Origin: Fulvivirga maritima
GTDB lineage: Bacteria > Bacteroidota > Bacteroidia > Cytophagales > Cyclobacteriaceae
Length of the DNA: 64,000 nucleotides
Assembly: GCF_021389955.1 (NCBI RefSeq)
Contig: NZ_CP089980.1
Span: 5,265,001-5,329,000 of the forward strand
Direction of reading: 5' to 3'
The notes under the pieces are model-generated. The model saw only the letters and a program-made list of their open reading frames with translations. It ran no database searches and had not been told where the DNA came from. This document shows, in pieces, positions 43,664 through 53,022 of the stretch (the first letter of the stretch is position 1; every line of letters begins with the position of its first letter). The translations under genes and the position numbers were made by a program.

Positions 43664-45027
43664 ATCTAAGTTTCAAAAACAGAATTGCGCTTTATTACAT
43701 GATTGCTACGGCATTGATCATGGCAATATTATTTGGTGCTATTTACTACTCAGTGTACCAAACCGTAATGAGAAACCTGGATAGCGACCTATCTTATGAA
43801 GCACACAAACATTATGGAGAAATCAAGGTGGCTGATGAAAGTATTCAGTTTATAAACAAGGCTGAGTGGGAAGAACGAGAGCATACTGAGGTGCAAGTCA
43901 ATCCGGTTTTTATTCAGCTTACTGATGAGCACGGCACTATTATGGATCGATCTCCGAATCTCAAGGGAGGAACGCTTCCTTTTAATAAAACAGCTGTGGG
44001 AGGTCATTTTAATGCCACTCTCAACCATAGAGCGGTTCGTCAGGTACAATTACCAATTGAAGAAAATGGGGAAGTAAAAGGTTACATTTTAGCCGCACTG
44101 TCCTCAGAATCAGAACAATCCGTTATCCTAAATTTACGTAATGCACTTATTATCTGCTACCTGACAGTATTAGCAGGGCTATATTTCTTCTCTCGCTTTC
44201 TGGCAGGCAGAAGCATACGTCCTGTCAAAGAGGTTTCCAGTACTATTACTAAAATTACCAAACAAAACCTGAAAGAGCGTGTAGACCTTCCTCTTAACAA
44301 GGATGAGATTTATGATCTCTCAACTAATTTCAATGATCTGCTGAGTCGTATAGAAAATGCCATTGAAAAGGAAAAGCAATTTACTTCAGATGCCTCTCAT
44401 GAGCTGCGCACACCACTTTCCACGCTGAGAGGCACGTTGGAGGTGCTAATAAGAAAACCGCGAACTCAAGCTGATTATGAAGAAAAGATCCGCTATAGTT
44501 TACAGGAAATAGATAGGATGACTGCCATACTGGAACAGCTATTGCTCCTGGCAAGATTAGATTCTAACCCACAAAAACAATCATTTATACAGCTTCCTGC
44601 TGTCATTACCGAATCTCTGGCTCGCTTTGACAAACAGATTAAAAGCAAAAATTTAACTATTCAATTTCATTTTGATGAAAGTAAAAAGCTCCTGACTCCA
44701 AATTATTACACCAGCCTAATCATAGACAATTTACTGAGTAATGCCATCAAATATTCACCTGATAATTCGGTTATACATATCCAGGCTCAGGAGATCGATA
44801 ATAAGGTAATTTGTTCTATAAAAGACCATGGAATAGGCATAAAAGAGGCTGATCAGAGTAAAATCTTCCATAGCTTTTATCGCTCAGAGAGCCTTCAATA
44901 CAAACACATCAAAGGTCATGGCTTGGGCTTATCTATAGTAAAAAAGTGTGCAGAAGCCATTAAAGCTGAACTGGCTGTAAACAGCATAATAGGCAAAGGC
45001 ACCACCATAAGCATCAACTTCAATTAA
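43660..45027 (+). CDS. Sensor histidine kinase (metal-type)
   Basis: 455 aa. Two membrane helices (about residues 12-32 and 155-175) bracket a periplasmic sensor, followed by HAMP, HisKA with FTSDASHELRTPLSTLRG, and HATPase with DNLLSNAIKYSPD, DHGIGIKE and HGLGLSIV. The sensor lacks an obvious His/Cys cluster, having only scattered His (AHKHYG). It overlaps the response regulator by ATGA. Probably senses the metal exported by the downstream pump. Confidence 0.9.
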   Translation: MNLSFKNRIALYYMIATALIMAILFGAIYYSVYQTVMRNLDSDLSYEAHKHYGEIKVADESIQFINKAEWEEREHTEVQVNPVFIQLTDEHGTIMDRSPNLKGGTLPFNKTAVGGHFNATLNHRAVRQVQLPIEENGEVKGYILAALSSESEQSVILNLRNALIICYLTVLAGLYFFSRFLAGRSIRPVKEVSSTITKITKQNLKERVDLPLNKDEIYDLSTNFNDLLSRIENAIEKEKQFTSDASHELRTPLSTLRGTLEVLIRKPRTQADYEEKIRYSLQEIDRMTAILEQLLLLARLDSNPQKQSFIQLPAVITESLARFDKQIKSKNLTIQFHFDESKKLLTPNYYTSLIIDNLLSNAIKYSPDNSVIHIQAQEIDNKVICSIKDHGIGIKEADQSKIFHSFYRSESLQYKHIKGHGLGLSIVKKCAEAIKAELAVNSIIGKGTTISINFN

Positions 45028-45051
45028 CAATTTCACAAAGAGATTTTAAAT

Positions 45052-45089
45052 TTTAAGAGAATCTTAAGAAAAGCTTAAAAAAGGCTTAG
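45052..45089 (+). promoter_or_regulatory. Four-box operator, 11-bp period, before the RND pump
   Basis: TTTAA 45052, CTTAA 45063, CTTAA 45074 and CTTAG 45085, each 11 bp apart, so all on one face of the helix. Just upstream of the -7 element. Matches the CTTAA pair at 42867. Likely binding sites for the response regulator at 42995. Confidence 0.65.
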
Positions 45090-45101
45090 GATACCTCCTT
45101 C

Positions 45102-45109
45102 TATCTTTG
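45102..45109 (+). promoter_or_regulatory. -7 element (TATCTTTG) of the RND pump promoter
   Basis: Matches TAnnTTTG, 25 bp before the ATG at 45135. The usual -33 position is occupied by the CTTAA boxes, in keeping with an activator-dependent promoter. Confidence 0.6.
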
Positions 45110-45134
45110 AGATGCATTTAGAAAAAGCATTTCA

Positions 45135-48100
45135 ATGTTAGAAAAGATTATTCAATATAGTATTCACCATAAGCTGATTATACTGCTTTTTTCACTCAGT
45201 ATAGTAGGCTTTGGCATTTACTCACTTAGCGAAATACCTATTGGGGCCGTTCCTGATGTAACAAACAACCAGGTGCAAATTATCACTACCTCTCGCAACC
45301 TGGCCACAGAAGATGTAGAGAAGTTTTTAACCTACCCTGTAGAATTGGAAATGGCCAATCTGCCGGATGTAAAAGAGATCAGATCGGTTTCCAAATTTGG
45401 TCTTTCTGTAGTTACGGTTGTTTTTAAAGATAGAATCGGCACCTACCTCCCTCGCCAACTGATAGCCGAAAAAATAAAAGCGGCAGAAGAAAGGATACCC
45501 GCAGAATTCGGAAAACCTTCTATGGGGCCTATTACTACTGGCCTAGGAGAGATTTACCAATATGTAATAGAAGTAGATTCTGCACATAGGAATGAATATT
45601 CATTATCAGATGTGAGGACCATACAAGACTGGATAATAAAAAGACAGCTATCTGGTATACCTGGAGTAGTAGAAGTGAATACCTGGGGCGGATTTCTGAA
45701 GCAGTATGAAGTAGCCATAGATCCTGAAAAAGTAAGAAGTATGGATCTTTCAGTTTCTCAAATATTTACTGCCCTCGAAAATAACAACAGCATAGCAGGC
45801 GGTGGATATATAGAGAAAACCAGCCAAACCTTCTTCATTAGAGGCGAAGGTTTGGTGAGCACGTTAGAAGACATTGAAGATATCATAATAGAGAATCGTA
45901 ATGGTACGCCTATTTATATCAAAGATGTTGCTAGTGTTGGTTTTGGACATGCCACTCGCTTCGGAGCTATTACAGGCAACGGTGAAGGCGAAAAAGTCCT
46001 TGGTCAGGTCATGATGCTCAAAGGAGCCAACTCTAAGGCAGTAATAGATGATGTGAAAGAACGGGTAAAAGAAATAAGCCCAAATTTACCTCCTGGCATT
46101 AGCATTAACCCATTTCTGGAAAGAAGTGAATTGATAGGAAAAACTACGTTCACCATTGCTGAAAATCTGGTATTGGGTTGTCTGATTGTAATTTTTGTGG
46201 TGGTACTACTTTTAGGAAATATACGATCAGGACTAGTAGTGGCTTCAGTTATTCCTATGTGCTTGCTATTTGCACTTTCGCTAATGTATGTATTTGATGT
46301 CAATGCCAACCTGCTCAGTTTAGGAGCTATTGACTTTGGAATAATCATAGACGGAGCCGTAATTATTGTTGAGTTTATTGCCTTCAAAATCACCTCTGAG
46401 AGCTCTAAACTCATGTCCTTACCTAAAAGTGAACAGCAAAACTTCATAGATAATGTCACCTATAAAGGTGCCAGCAAAATGATGCACTCTGCCGTTTTTG
46501 GTCAGCTGATCATCATTATAGTGTTCATACCTATACTTTCACTAGTAGGTGTAGAAGGCAAAATGTTCAAGCCCATGGCATTGGTATTTTGCTTTGCGCT
46601 ACTCGGAGCTATGATCCTTTGCTTTACCTATGTTCCGGTTATGGCCTCTATATTCATAAAGCCATCTAACCCTAACAAGAAGAATATATCTAAACGTCTT
46701 ATATCATTTCTTGAGACAAAGTACACTCCTACCATAAAATGGGCGCTAAATCAAAAGAATTTGGTACTTGGTCTTGCCATAACGCTCTTGCTGGTCACAG
46801 GATTTATCTTCTCTCAAATGGGAGGTGAGTTTATCCCTACTCTTGATGAAGGTGATTTTGTGATACAACCGGTGCTAAAAACCGGAACTCCACTTACTAA
46901 TACCGTAAAGGCTACCACTCAAATGGAGCAGATTCTAAAAAAATTCCCTGAGGTAGATCAGGTAGTATCAAGAATTGGCGCTGCTGAAGTGCCTACAGAC
47001 CCCATGTCTATGGAAGAAAGTGATGTAATCATTAAGCTGATACCTAAAAGCGAATGGGTATCAGCAGAAAGTAAAGATGAATTAGCCAATAAATTTAAAG
47101 AGGCCTTATCGGTGATGCCTGGTATAGATTATGAATTTACCCAACCTATAGAAATGCGGGTAAATGAGCTGATCACTGGAGTTAGGGCTGATCTGGCTAT
47201 TAAGGTATTTGGTGAAGATTTGGATGTGCTATATAAAAAAGCCCTTGAAATAGAAAAGGCCATACAACATATTGATGGCGCCGCAGATATAATAGTTGAA
47301 AAAGTGGCCGGTTTACCACAAATGAGCGTAAAATATGATCGCAGAAAAATCGCGAAATATGGACTTAACATAGAAGAGCTCAATAACATTATCACCATGG
47401 GCTTTGCGGGTATGCCAGCAGGTACTGTATTTGAAGGCGAAAAACAATTTGATCTCGTAGTTCGGTTCGACAAAGACCACCATCAGGATATAGAGGATTT
47501 ACAAACTTCTACCATCAGAACCCCAAGCGGCAGCCAGATTCCGTTTAGTGAGTTAGCAAGCATCACTTATACCAAAGGCCCGGCTAAGATTTCCAGAGAT
47601 AATACTAAAAGGCGAATAGTAGTTGGTGTAAACGTAAGAAACAGAGATTTAGAATCTGTGGTACAGGATGTACAAGAGGTAATTAACAAAAACATCACCT
47701 TCCCTACCGGCTATACTGTAGATTATGGTGGTCAGTTCGAAAACCTGCGTACTGCACGCCAGCGTTTAATGATAGCCGTTCCCATAGCACTTGTTCTGAT
47801 CTTCATACTACTTTATTTTGCCTTCGAATCAGTAAAAGAAGCACTGATTATCTATAGCGCCATACCTATGTCAGCCGTAGGAGGTGTATTACTGCTCTAC
47901 TTACGTGATTTACCGTTTAGTATTTCTGCGGGCGTTGGTTTTATTGCGCTTTTTGGTATTGCCGTATTAAACGGTATCGTCTTGATAGAAGAATTTAAAG
48001 AACTGAAGAGTGAAGGCATTACAGATATAAATCAACGGATTATTACAGGCACTAAAAACAGACTAAGACCTGTTTTACTTACGGCATCGGCAGCTGCGCT

Positions 48101-49466
48101 TGGTTTTGCTCCAATGGCTATATCTACCTCAGCGGGTGCAGAAGTACAGAGGCCACTAGCCACCGTAGTAGTGGGTGGCTTAGTGTCAGCCACAGCTCTT
48201 ACACTCATAGTTCTTCCTGTTTTGTATGCCATTTTTGACAGAAAAAAGGTCTCTAAAAAGAAGAAACCAGTAATTGCTTCAGTAATTACAATCCTGATGG
48301 TGCTCTTTTTACCCGCTATGAGCCAGGGCCAAACCAGAGAAGTATCGCTAGATGAAGCCATTGATATTGCTGTAGAAAACAATAAGTCCATTGAAGCTTC
48401 TCGCCAAAGGATTGATCAAATGAGTGCTTTAAAAGGCAGTGCCATTGACATACCTAAAACTGAGCTTTACTATAACAAGGATGAAAATAACATAGCACCT
48501 AATGACTTACCGCTTCATGTTTGGGGCATCAACCAATCTTTTCAGTTCCCCACAATTTATGGAGCCAAACGAAAGGTGATAAAGGGTCAAATGCAATTAG
48601 CACAAGACCAGTACGACCTCGATAAGCAGGTGGTTAATAAAGAAGTGTCAAAGGCGTACTATTCGATATTATACTGGCAAGAAAAACTGAAGAACTACAC
48701 CTATTTGGATAGCCTATATGCCGCATTTGCGCATGCAGCTAACAGACGGTTTGAGGTAGGTGAATCTAATTATTTGGAGAAAATTACTGCTACTACCAAG
48801 CAAAAGGATATTTCGCTTCAGCTTTTTCAAATAGAAGAAAATTTAAAAACGGCCTCTGTTAATTTAAACCAATGGTTACAATCAGACACCACATATCAAG
48901 TCAACAATACGGCTTTTGAGCGCATTACTCCTACCCGTTTAGATACGCTGGTGCATCCGGCAATCAACTATTATAAGGATGCCATAAACCTTGCCGATCA
49001 AAGAACTACAGTAGAAAGGCAAAAGCTTTTACCTGACTTTAATGTCTCTGTTTTCAGAGGTGTAAATAATGGAGCCGGAGATCAATCCTACTCTGGCTTT
49101 CAGGTTGGAGTAGCGATCCCCATATGGTTTGGAGGCTACAAATCACAAATAGCCGCAGCTAAAATAGGCACAGACATTTTAGGCAACGAACGTACCAATT
49201 ACAGAATTCAGCTCATAGCTAAATACAAACAGCTTCAATCCGAATTAAATCAATACGAAGAACATCTTAATTATTACGAATCTACCGGTAAGGAACTCTC
49301 AGAGCAAACACTATTACATGCCACACAAGCATTTCAAAATGGAGAAATAGACTTCTTGCAATACATACAATTGCTGGAAAACGCGAGAGATATAGAAATC
49401 AATTATCTTGATTCTTTGCTTCAATACAATCTTACGGCTTTAGAGATCAATTACTTAACGCTATAA
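45135..49466 (+). CDS. CzcA-type heavy-metal RND pump fused to TolC-like outer membrane domain
   Basis: 1443 aa. Residues 1 to about 1035 are a full HME-RND transporter with 12 helices. Helix 4 reads GAIDFGIIIDGAVIIVE, with Asp400, Asp406 and Glu413 as in divalent-cation CzcA proteins (Zn, Co, Cd), unlike Cu/Ag CusA. Residues about 1036-1065 (KKVSKKKK, a hydrophobic run, then AMSQGQ) look like a signal peptide with a cleavage site after Gly1065. Residues about 1066-1443 are a TolC-type outer-membrane efflux protein (VSLDEAIDIAVENNKSIEA...LEKITATTKQKDI). One gene thus covers the pump and the outer-membrane channel. The adaptor follows 2 bp later. Confidence 0.9.
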   Translation: MLEKIIQYSIHHKLIILLFSLSIVGFGIYSLSEIPIGAVPDVTNNQVQIITTSRNLATEDVEKFLTYPVELEMANLPDVKEIRSVSKFGLSVVTVVFKDRIGTYLPRQLIAEKIKAAEERIPAEFGKPSMGPITTGLGEIYQYVIEVDSAHRNEYSLSDVRTIQDWIIKRQLSGIPGVVEVNTWGGFLKQYEVAIDPEKVRSMDLSVSQIFTALENNNSIAGGGYIEKTSQTFFIRGEGLVSTLEDIEDIIIENRNGTPIYIKDVASVGFGHATRFGAITGNGEGEKVLGQVMMLKGANSKAVIDDVKERVKEISPNLPPGISINPFLERSELIGKTTFTIAENLVLGCLIVIFVVVLLLGNIRSGLVVASVIPMCLLFALSLMYVFDVNANLLSLGAIDFGIIIDGAVIIVEFIAFKITSESSKLMSLPKSEQQNFIDNVTYKGASKMMHSAVFGQLIIIIVFIPILSLVGVEGKMFKPMALVFCFALLGAMILCFTYVPVMASIFIKPSNPNKKNISKRLISFLETKYTPTIKWALNQKNLVLGLAITLLLVTGFIFSQMGGEFIPTLDEGDFVIQPVLKTGTPLTNTVKATTQMEQILKKFPEVDQVVSRIGAAEVPTDPMSMEESDVIIKLIPKSEWVSAESKDELANKFKEALSVMPGIDYEFTQPIEMRVNELITGVRADLAIKVFGEDLDVLYKKALEIEKAIQHIDGAADIIVEKVAGLPQMSVKYDRRKIAKYGLNIEELNNIITMGFAGMPAGTVFEGEKQFDLVVRFDKDHHQDIEDLQTSTIRTPSGSQIPFSELASITYTKGPAKISRDNTKRRIVVGVNVRNRDLESVVQDVQEVINKNITFPTGYTVDYGGQFENLRTARQRLMIAVPIALVLIFILLYFAFESVKEALIIYSAIPMSAVGGVLLLYLRDLPFSISAGVGFIALFGIAVLNGIVLIEEFKELKSEGITDINQRIITGTKNRLRPVLLTASAAALGFAPMAISTSAGAEVQRPLATVVVGGLVSATALTLIVLPVLYAIFDRKKVSKKKKPVIASVITILMVLFLPAMSQGQTREVSLDEAIDIAVENNKSIEASRQRIDQMSALKGSAIDIPKTELYYNKDENNIAPNDLPLHVWGINQSFQFPTIYGAKRKVIKGQMQLAQDQYDLDKQVVNKEVSKAYYSILYWQEKLKNYTYLDSLYAAFAHAANRRFEVGESNYLEKITATTKQKDISLQLFQIEENLKTASVNLNQWLQSDTTYQVNNTAFERITPTRLDTLVHPAINYYKDAINLADQRTTVERQKLLPDFNVSVFRGVNNGAGDQSYSGFQVGVAIPIWFGGYKSQIAAAKIGTDILGNERTNYRIQLIAKYKQLQSELNQYEEHLNYYESTGKELSEQTLLHATQAFQNGEIDFLQYIQLLENARDIEINYLDSLLQYNLTALEINYLTL

Positions 49467-49468
49467 TC

Positions 49469-50638
49469 ATGAACGGAAATCATATCAAATCAATATATAT
49501 TAAAGGAATAGGCTGTATTAGTTTATTGAGCATTTTAATGCTATCTGCCTGCTCATCAGACAGCAGTTCCAGTATAGATGCTAAAGCGGAACTACCCAAA
49601 TCTGAAGAAAACACCATCCGCCTTACTGCGGAGCAGTTCAACTCATCGCAAATGGAAATAGCGCCACTGGAAATGGTAGAGTTTAGCAATACCATAAAAG
49701 CTAATGGCATGTTTGATGTGCCTCCTGAAAACAAGGCCACAGTGAGTTCTTACTTCGGCGGTACTGTAAAAGATATAAAACTGCTTCCTGGTCAACCAGT
49801 AAAAAAAGGACAAATGATATTTACTTTGGAAAGTCCTGAATACGTACAGTTACAGCAAGATTACCTGGAAGCCAAAGGCCAATTAAAGTACCTCAAATCA
49901 GATTTTGAACGTCAGGAGAATCTTATAAAAGATAACGTTACTTCACAGAAAAACTATCTTAAAGCAGAATCTGATTATACGGTTACTAAGGTTAAAGCGG
50001 AGTCGTTGGCTAAAAAGTTGCTTCTGATGAACATTAATCCAGAAAAGCTTACCATGGAGAACATTCGGACGTCCATATATGTGCTCTCCCCTATTAACGG
50101 CTTTGTCACTTCTGTAAATATTACTAAGGGCACTTACCTTAATCCCTCAGAGACTGCCATCACCATCATTGACACAGGTCATCTACACCTGGAACTCAAT
50201 ATTTTTGAAAGAGATCTTCCCTTTGTAAAAATCGGCCAACCCATTAGTTTTTCTATTCAGGAAGATAAAAGCAATACTTATCATGGAACAGTTCATCTGA
50301 TCAATAAGGCGGTAGACCCTGAAAGTAGAATGATCAATATTCATGGCCATTTAGTAGATGAGGAATTTACTAGTGCCTTTAGCCCGGGCATGTACGTAGA
50401 AGCACAAATAGCCACATCTTCTGAAAAAAGAGCTGCATTGCCCAAAGAAGCTATCGTAGAAATAGATGACCATTATTATGTACTGGCACGCACTACAAAT
50501 AACAGCTACCAGTTTAAAAAGCAGGAAGTTAAAATTGGAGCTTCCAACCATGAATTTATTGAGATTACCAATGCTGAAGACTTTAAAAGTAATACTCAGT
50601 TTCTGGTAAAAGGCGCTTTTAACCTGATTACGGACTAA
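49469..50638 (+). CDS. RND periplasmic adaptor (CusB/CzcB-type), lipoprotein
   Basis: 389 aa. Lipoprotein signal ending LMLSACSSDSS (Cys near residue 27). Adaptor order: barrel-sandwich start (GTVKDIKLLPGQPVKKGQMIF), alpha-hairpin (about residues 125-190), lipoyl half 2 (SPINGFVTSVNITKGTYL), beta-barrel and membrane-proximal domain. It joins pump to channel. No N-terminal His-rich part. Its end overlaps the convergent DUF gene by 11 bp. Confidence 0.9.
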   Translation: MNGNHIKSIYIKGIGCISLLSILMLSACSSDSSSSIDAKAELPKSEENTIRLTAEQFNSSQMEIAPLEMVEFSNTIKANGMFDVPPENKATVSSYFGGTVKDIKLLPGQPVKKGQMIFTLESPEYVQLQQDYLEAKGQLKYLKSDFERQENLIKDNVTSQKNYLKAESDYTVTKVKAESLAKKLLLMNINPEKLTMENIRTSIYVLSPINGFVTSVNITKGTYLNPSETAITIIDTGHLHLELNIFERDLPFVKIGQPISFSIQEDKSNTYHGTVHLINKAVDPESRMINIHGHLVDEEFTSAFSPGMYVEAQIATSSEKRAALPKEAIVEIDDHYYVLARTTNNSYQFKKQEVKIGASNHEFIEITNAEDFKSNTQFLVKGAFNLITD

Positions 50639-51065
50639 ATACTTTTGCCTGAGCTAAAATATAGTTGCAGTGATAAATATCATCCTGGTTGAGCTTGAGC
50701 ACCCCCTGAATTGTAATTACCTGATCCATTTTAAATGGTGGGTGATCAGAGGAAAGTTCAAGCTCTACAATAGACTCAGGTCCGCCATTACCACAAAAGA
50801 AACAAGAGGCATAAGGGTTTCTTGAAAGTACATACAGGTCTTCTTTAGGGTCTACCTCCAGTATATATCCTTTCAGGTAAACCTGCTTTCCTTCTAAGTT
50901 CTTTATATGCTCACCAAAATGAGGATAATAGTAATAGGCTTCCACCTCATCACTATACTTATCTGTAAAGGTAACATCTCCCAGTGTTTTCCAGGTGATT
51001 TTAGTCTGAGAAATGGCTTCATTACCAATTAACAGAAATATTGTAATTATTATAGTTCTAAGCAT
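50628..51065 (-). CDS. DUF3299-like exported protein with CxxC
   Basis: 145 aa. Signal peptide about 1-19 (ending AISQ). OB-fold-like beta protein with KQVYLKGYI near the middle and a conserved-looking PYASCFFCGNGGPESIVEL, which carries a C-x-x-C and is the hallmark of DUF3299-like proteins accompanying MacB-like ABC transporters. Possibly a metal-binding envelope partner. It overlaps the permease by 8 bp and forms one operon with it. Confidence 0.7.
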   Translation of the reverse strand: MLRTIIITIFLLIGNEAISQTKITWKTLGDVTFTDKYSDEVEAYYYYPHFGEHIKNLEGKQVYLKGYILEVDPKEDLYVLSRNPYASCFFCGNGGPESIVELELSSDHPPFKMDQVITIQGVLKLNQDDIYHCNYILAQAKVFSP

Positions 51066-52269
51066 CTGCCAGGGTTTTAGAAATATTGATATGAAATACG
51101 CGAATAGCCGGTAATATTGAAGCTAGCACTCCTACTACCAATGAAGCGACTAAAAGCCACCACTCTTCAGGATTCCACCAGTTCTGAAAGAAAGAATAAT
51201 GATAATCAGATTCAATAAAAGAAGATATACCCCACAATACGGTTCTACTTACCAGCATGGCCAAGATAAAACCTACTCCCGTAAGCAATAGACCTTCCTG
51301 CAACACAAGAGCAACAAGCTGCCATCTGCTGGCACCATAAGAACGCATAAGTGCCATCTCCGCTTCACGCTCTTTAAACCCTTTATATAGGCTTATGAAA
51401 ATACTAAAACCAGAAACTGCCATTATGGAAAAGGCTATTACTTTTAAAGTTTCAATACCGACACCTAATAAGCCGAATAACCGACGCACCTCATATACTG
51501 GTACTGCAGCTTGCATGTTAGTTGACTCATTAATCATCCTGGGAAGTTGCAGCATGCCCATAGGATTTCTGAAAGTTACCAACATAGCCGTCACTTCCTT
51601 CCCTGTATGATTTTCATGTTCCTCATGTTCTTCATGCTCACCATGTTCTTCATGATGTTCATGAACCTGCCAAACACTTTCGGTAGCAGTAAGAATCAGT
51701 TGATCCATTACAGCATTTGTATAATCAAAAATCCCCACCACCTTATAAGCATGATGATCATGATGCTCACCTCCTTCTGTGAGGCCATGAGAGCCCACAA
51801 AGGAATCACCAATTTTCAGATTCAACTTATGAGCTACTTCTGCTCCTACTGTCACTTCAAAAGGTGATTGCCAAAACCTTCCTGATGCAGGTTTAGCATT
51901 ATACAAAGAGGCATAATTATGATCAGAACCCACTATGCGATACCCTTCATAACTATCTCCATAAGACAACGGAACTACGGAAGCCACCAACCTATTCTTC
52001 TTCAATTTATCCACCTCTTTATAAGGAATATTTCCGGTAGGCACATCTACATGATATACAGCCGATAGCACCAGCTGCAGAGGGCTGCCTTTAGCTCCTA
52101 CCACCATATCAATACCTTCCAGATTATTTTCCATATGACTTTTAAACTGATCACTCACTTGTATAAGCAATGAAACAATGCCTATTCCAAGCACTAAGAG
52201 GACCAAGCTAAGCACTGTGCTCAACCGTCTGCTAAGCATATTTTTATAACTAAGCTTTAGCGTATTCAT
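51058..52269 (-). CDS. MacB/FtsX-like ABC permease with His-rich loop
   Basis: 403 aa, four helices: one N-terminal, three C-terminal (about residues 270-400), with the large periplasmic MacB-type domain between. This domain has HHDHH and, about 35 residues later, HEHHEEHGEHEEHEEHENH, a strongly His/Glu-rich loop typical of zinc- or nickel-binding regions. MacB-type proteins are mechanotransmitters that work with an envelope partner, here probably the DUF3299-like protein. It overlaps the ATPase gene by 4 bp. Confidence 0.85.
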   Translation of the reverse strand: MNTLKLSYKNMLSRRLSTVLSLVLLVLGIGIVSLLIQVSDQFKSHMENNLEGIDMVVGAKGSPLQLVLSAVYHVDVPTGNIPYKEVDKLKKNRLVASVVPLSYGDSYEGYRIVGSDHNYASLYNAKPASGRFWQSPFEVTVGAEVAHKLNLKIGDSFVGSHGLTEGGEHHDHHAYKVVGIFDYTNAVMDQLILTATESVWQVHEHHEEHGEHEEHEEHENHTGKEVTAMLVTFRNPMGMLQLPRMINESTNMQAAVPVYEVRRLFGLLGVGIETLKVIAFSIMAVSGFSIFISLYKGFKEREAEMALMRSYGASRWQLVALVLQEGLLLTGVGFILAMLVSRTVLWGISSFIESDYHYSFFQNWWNPEEWWLLVASLVVGVLASILPAIRVFHINISKTLADA

Positions 52270-52892
52270 AATTGTATTTGATTTTTAAAATGACTTTTGA
52301 GTCTCTGATCATGGGTTATAATGATCATGTGTGCATCAGTATCACGTGCCTGCTGCTTAAGAATAGAGGCTACTTTTTCGCAGTTCTTATCATCGAGATT
52401 GGCCGTGGGTTCATCTGCTAAAATAAGATTAGGGCTATTGACCATAGCCATCGCCATAGCGGCTCTCTGCTGCTCCCCTTGACTGAGCCGGTGAGGTGGA
52501 GTTTTTAGCTTATCAGCAATATTTAAACTGGCCAAGATGTCTTTTATTTTGGTGAGATCTCTTTTAACACCGGCCAGTTTCTGTACCAGCATGAGATTTT
52601 CTTCTAAGACCAACGAACGTATAAATTGGAACCTTTGATAAACCAAACCTATATTCTTGCCTCTAAAATGATCTAATTGACGATCAGAAAGCTGATCAAT
52701 TCTGGTACCTAGCAGCTCCAACTCCCCTGTAATGGGCCGTAACAACCCTGCCATTATGTGTAAGAAAGTAGTTTTACCAATCCCCGACTCTCCGAGTATC
52801 AGTAGATCCTCTCCGCCAGTTAAAGAAATATCCGGGTAACTAAATATTTTGCTGGAATTATATGAAAAAGTAATAGAATGAGTACTAAACAT
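52266..52892 (-). CDS. ABC transporter ATP-binding protein (MacB/LolD type)
   Basis: 208 aa. Walker A GESGIGKTT (about residue 35), Q-loop VYQRFQF, signature LSQGEQQRAAMAMAM, Walker B NLILADEPTANLDD, and H-loop IIITHD. Typical for the ATPase of FtsX-like permeases. First gene of the three-gene unit running 52892 down to 50628. Confidence 0.9.
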   Translation of the reverse strand: MFSTHSITFSYNSSKIFSYPDISLTGGEDLLILGESGIGKTTFLHIMAGLLRPITGELELLGTRIDQLSDRQLDHFRGKNIGLVYQRFQFIRSLVLEENLMLVQKLAGVKRDLTKIKDILASLNIADKLKTPPHRLSQGEQQRAAMAMAMVNSPNLILADEPTANLDDKNCEKVASILKQQARDTDAHMIIITHDQRLKSHFKNQIQL

Positions 52893-52922
52893 TTGCGCCT
52901 TTTGAGAACAAAGCTATAAAAG

Positions 52923-52961
52923 CAAAACACCAAATGCAACAATATTGCATTTGGTGTTTTG
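52923..52961 (-). terminator. Strong hairpin between GH2 and ABC genes
   Basis: 17-bp perfect stem (52923-52939 with 52945-52961; AACACCAAATGC inside), 5-nt loop. On the minus strand it is followed by CTTTT, so it can end the GH2 transcript 61 bp past its stop. Confidence 0.75.
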
Positions 52962-53022
52962 TAGTGTTTAAACAGCTATTTTACCTCTCAAAGGCAAAGT
53001 TTAAATAAATCAAGAAACGCTG

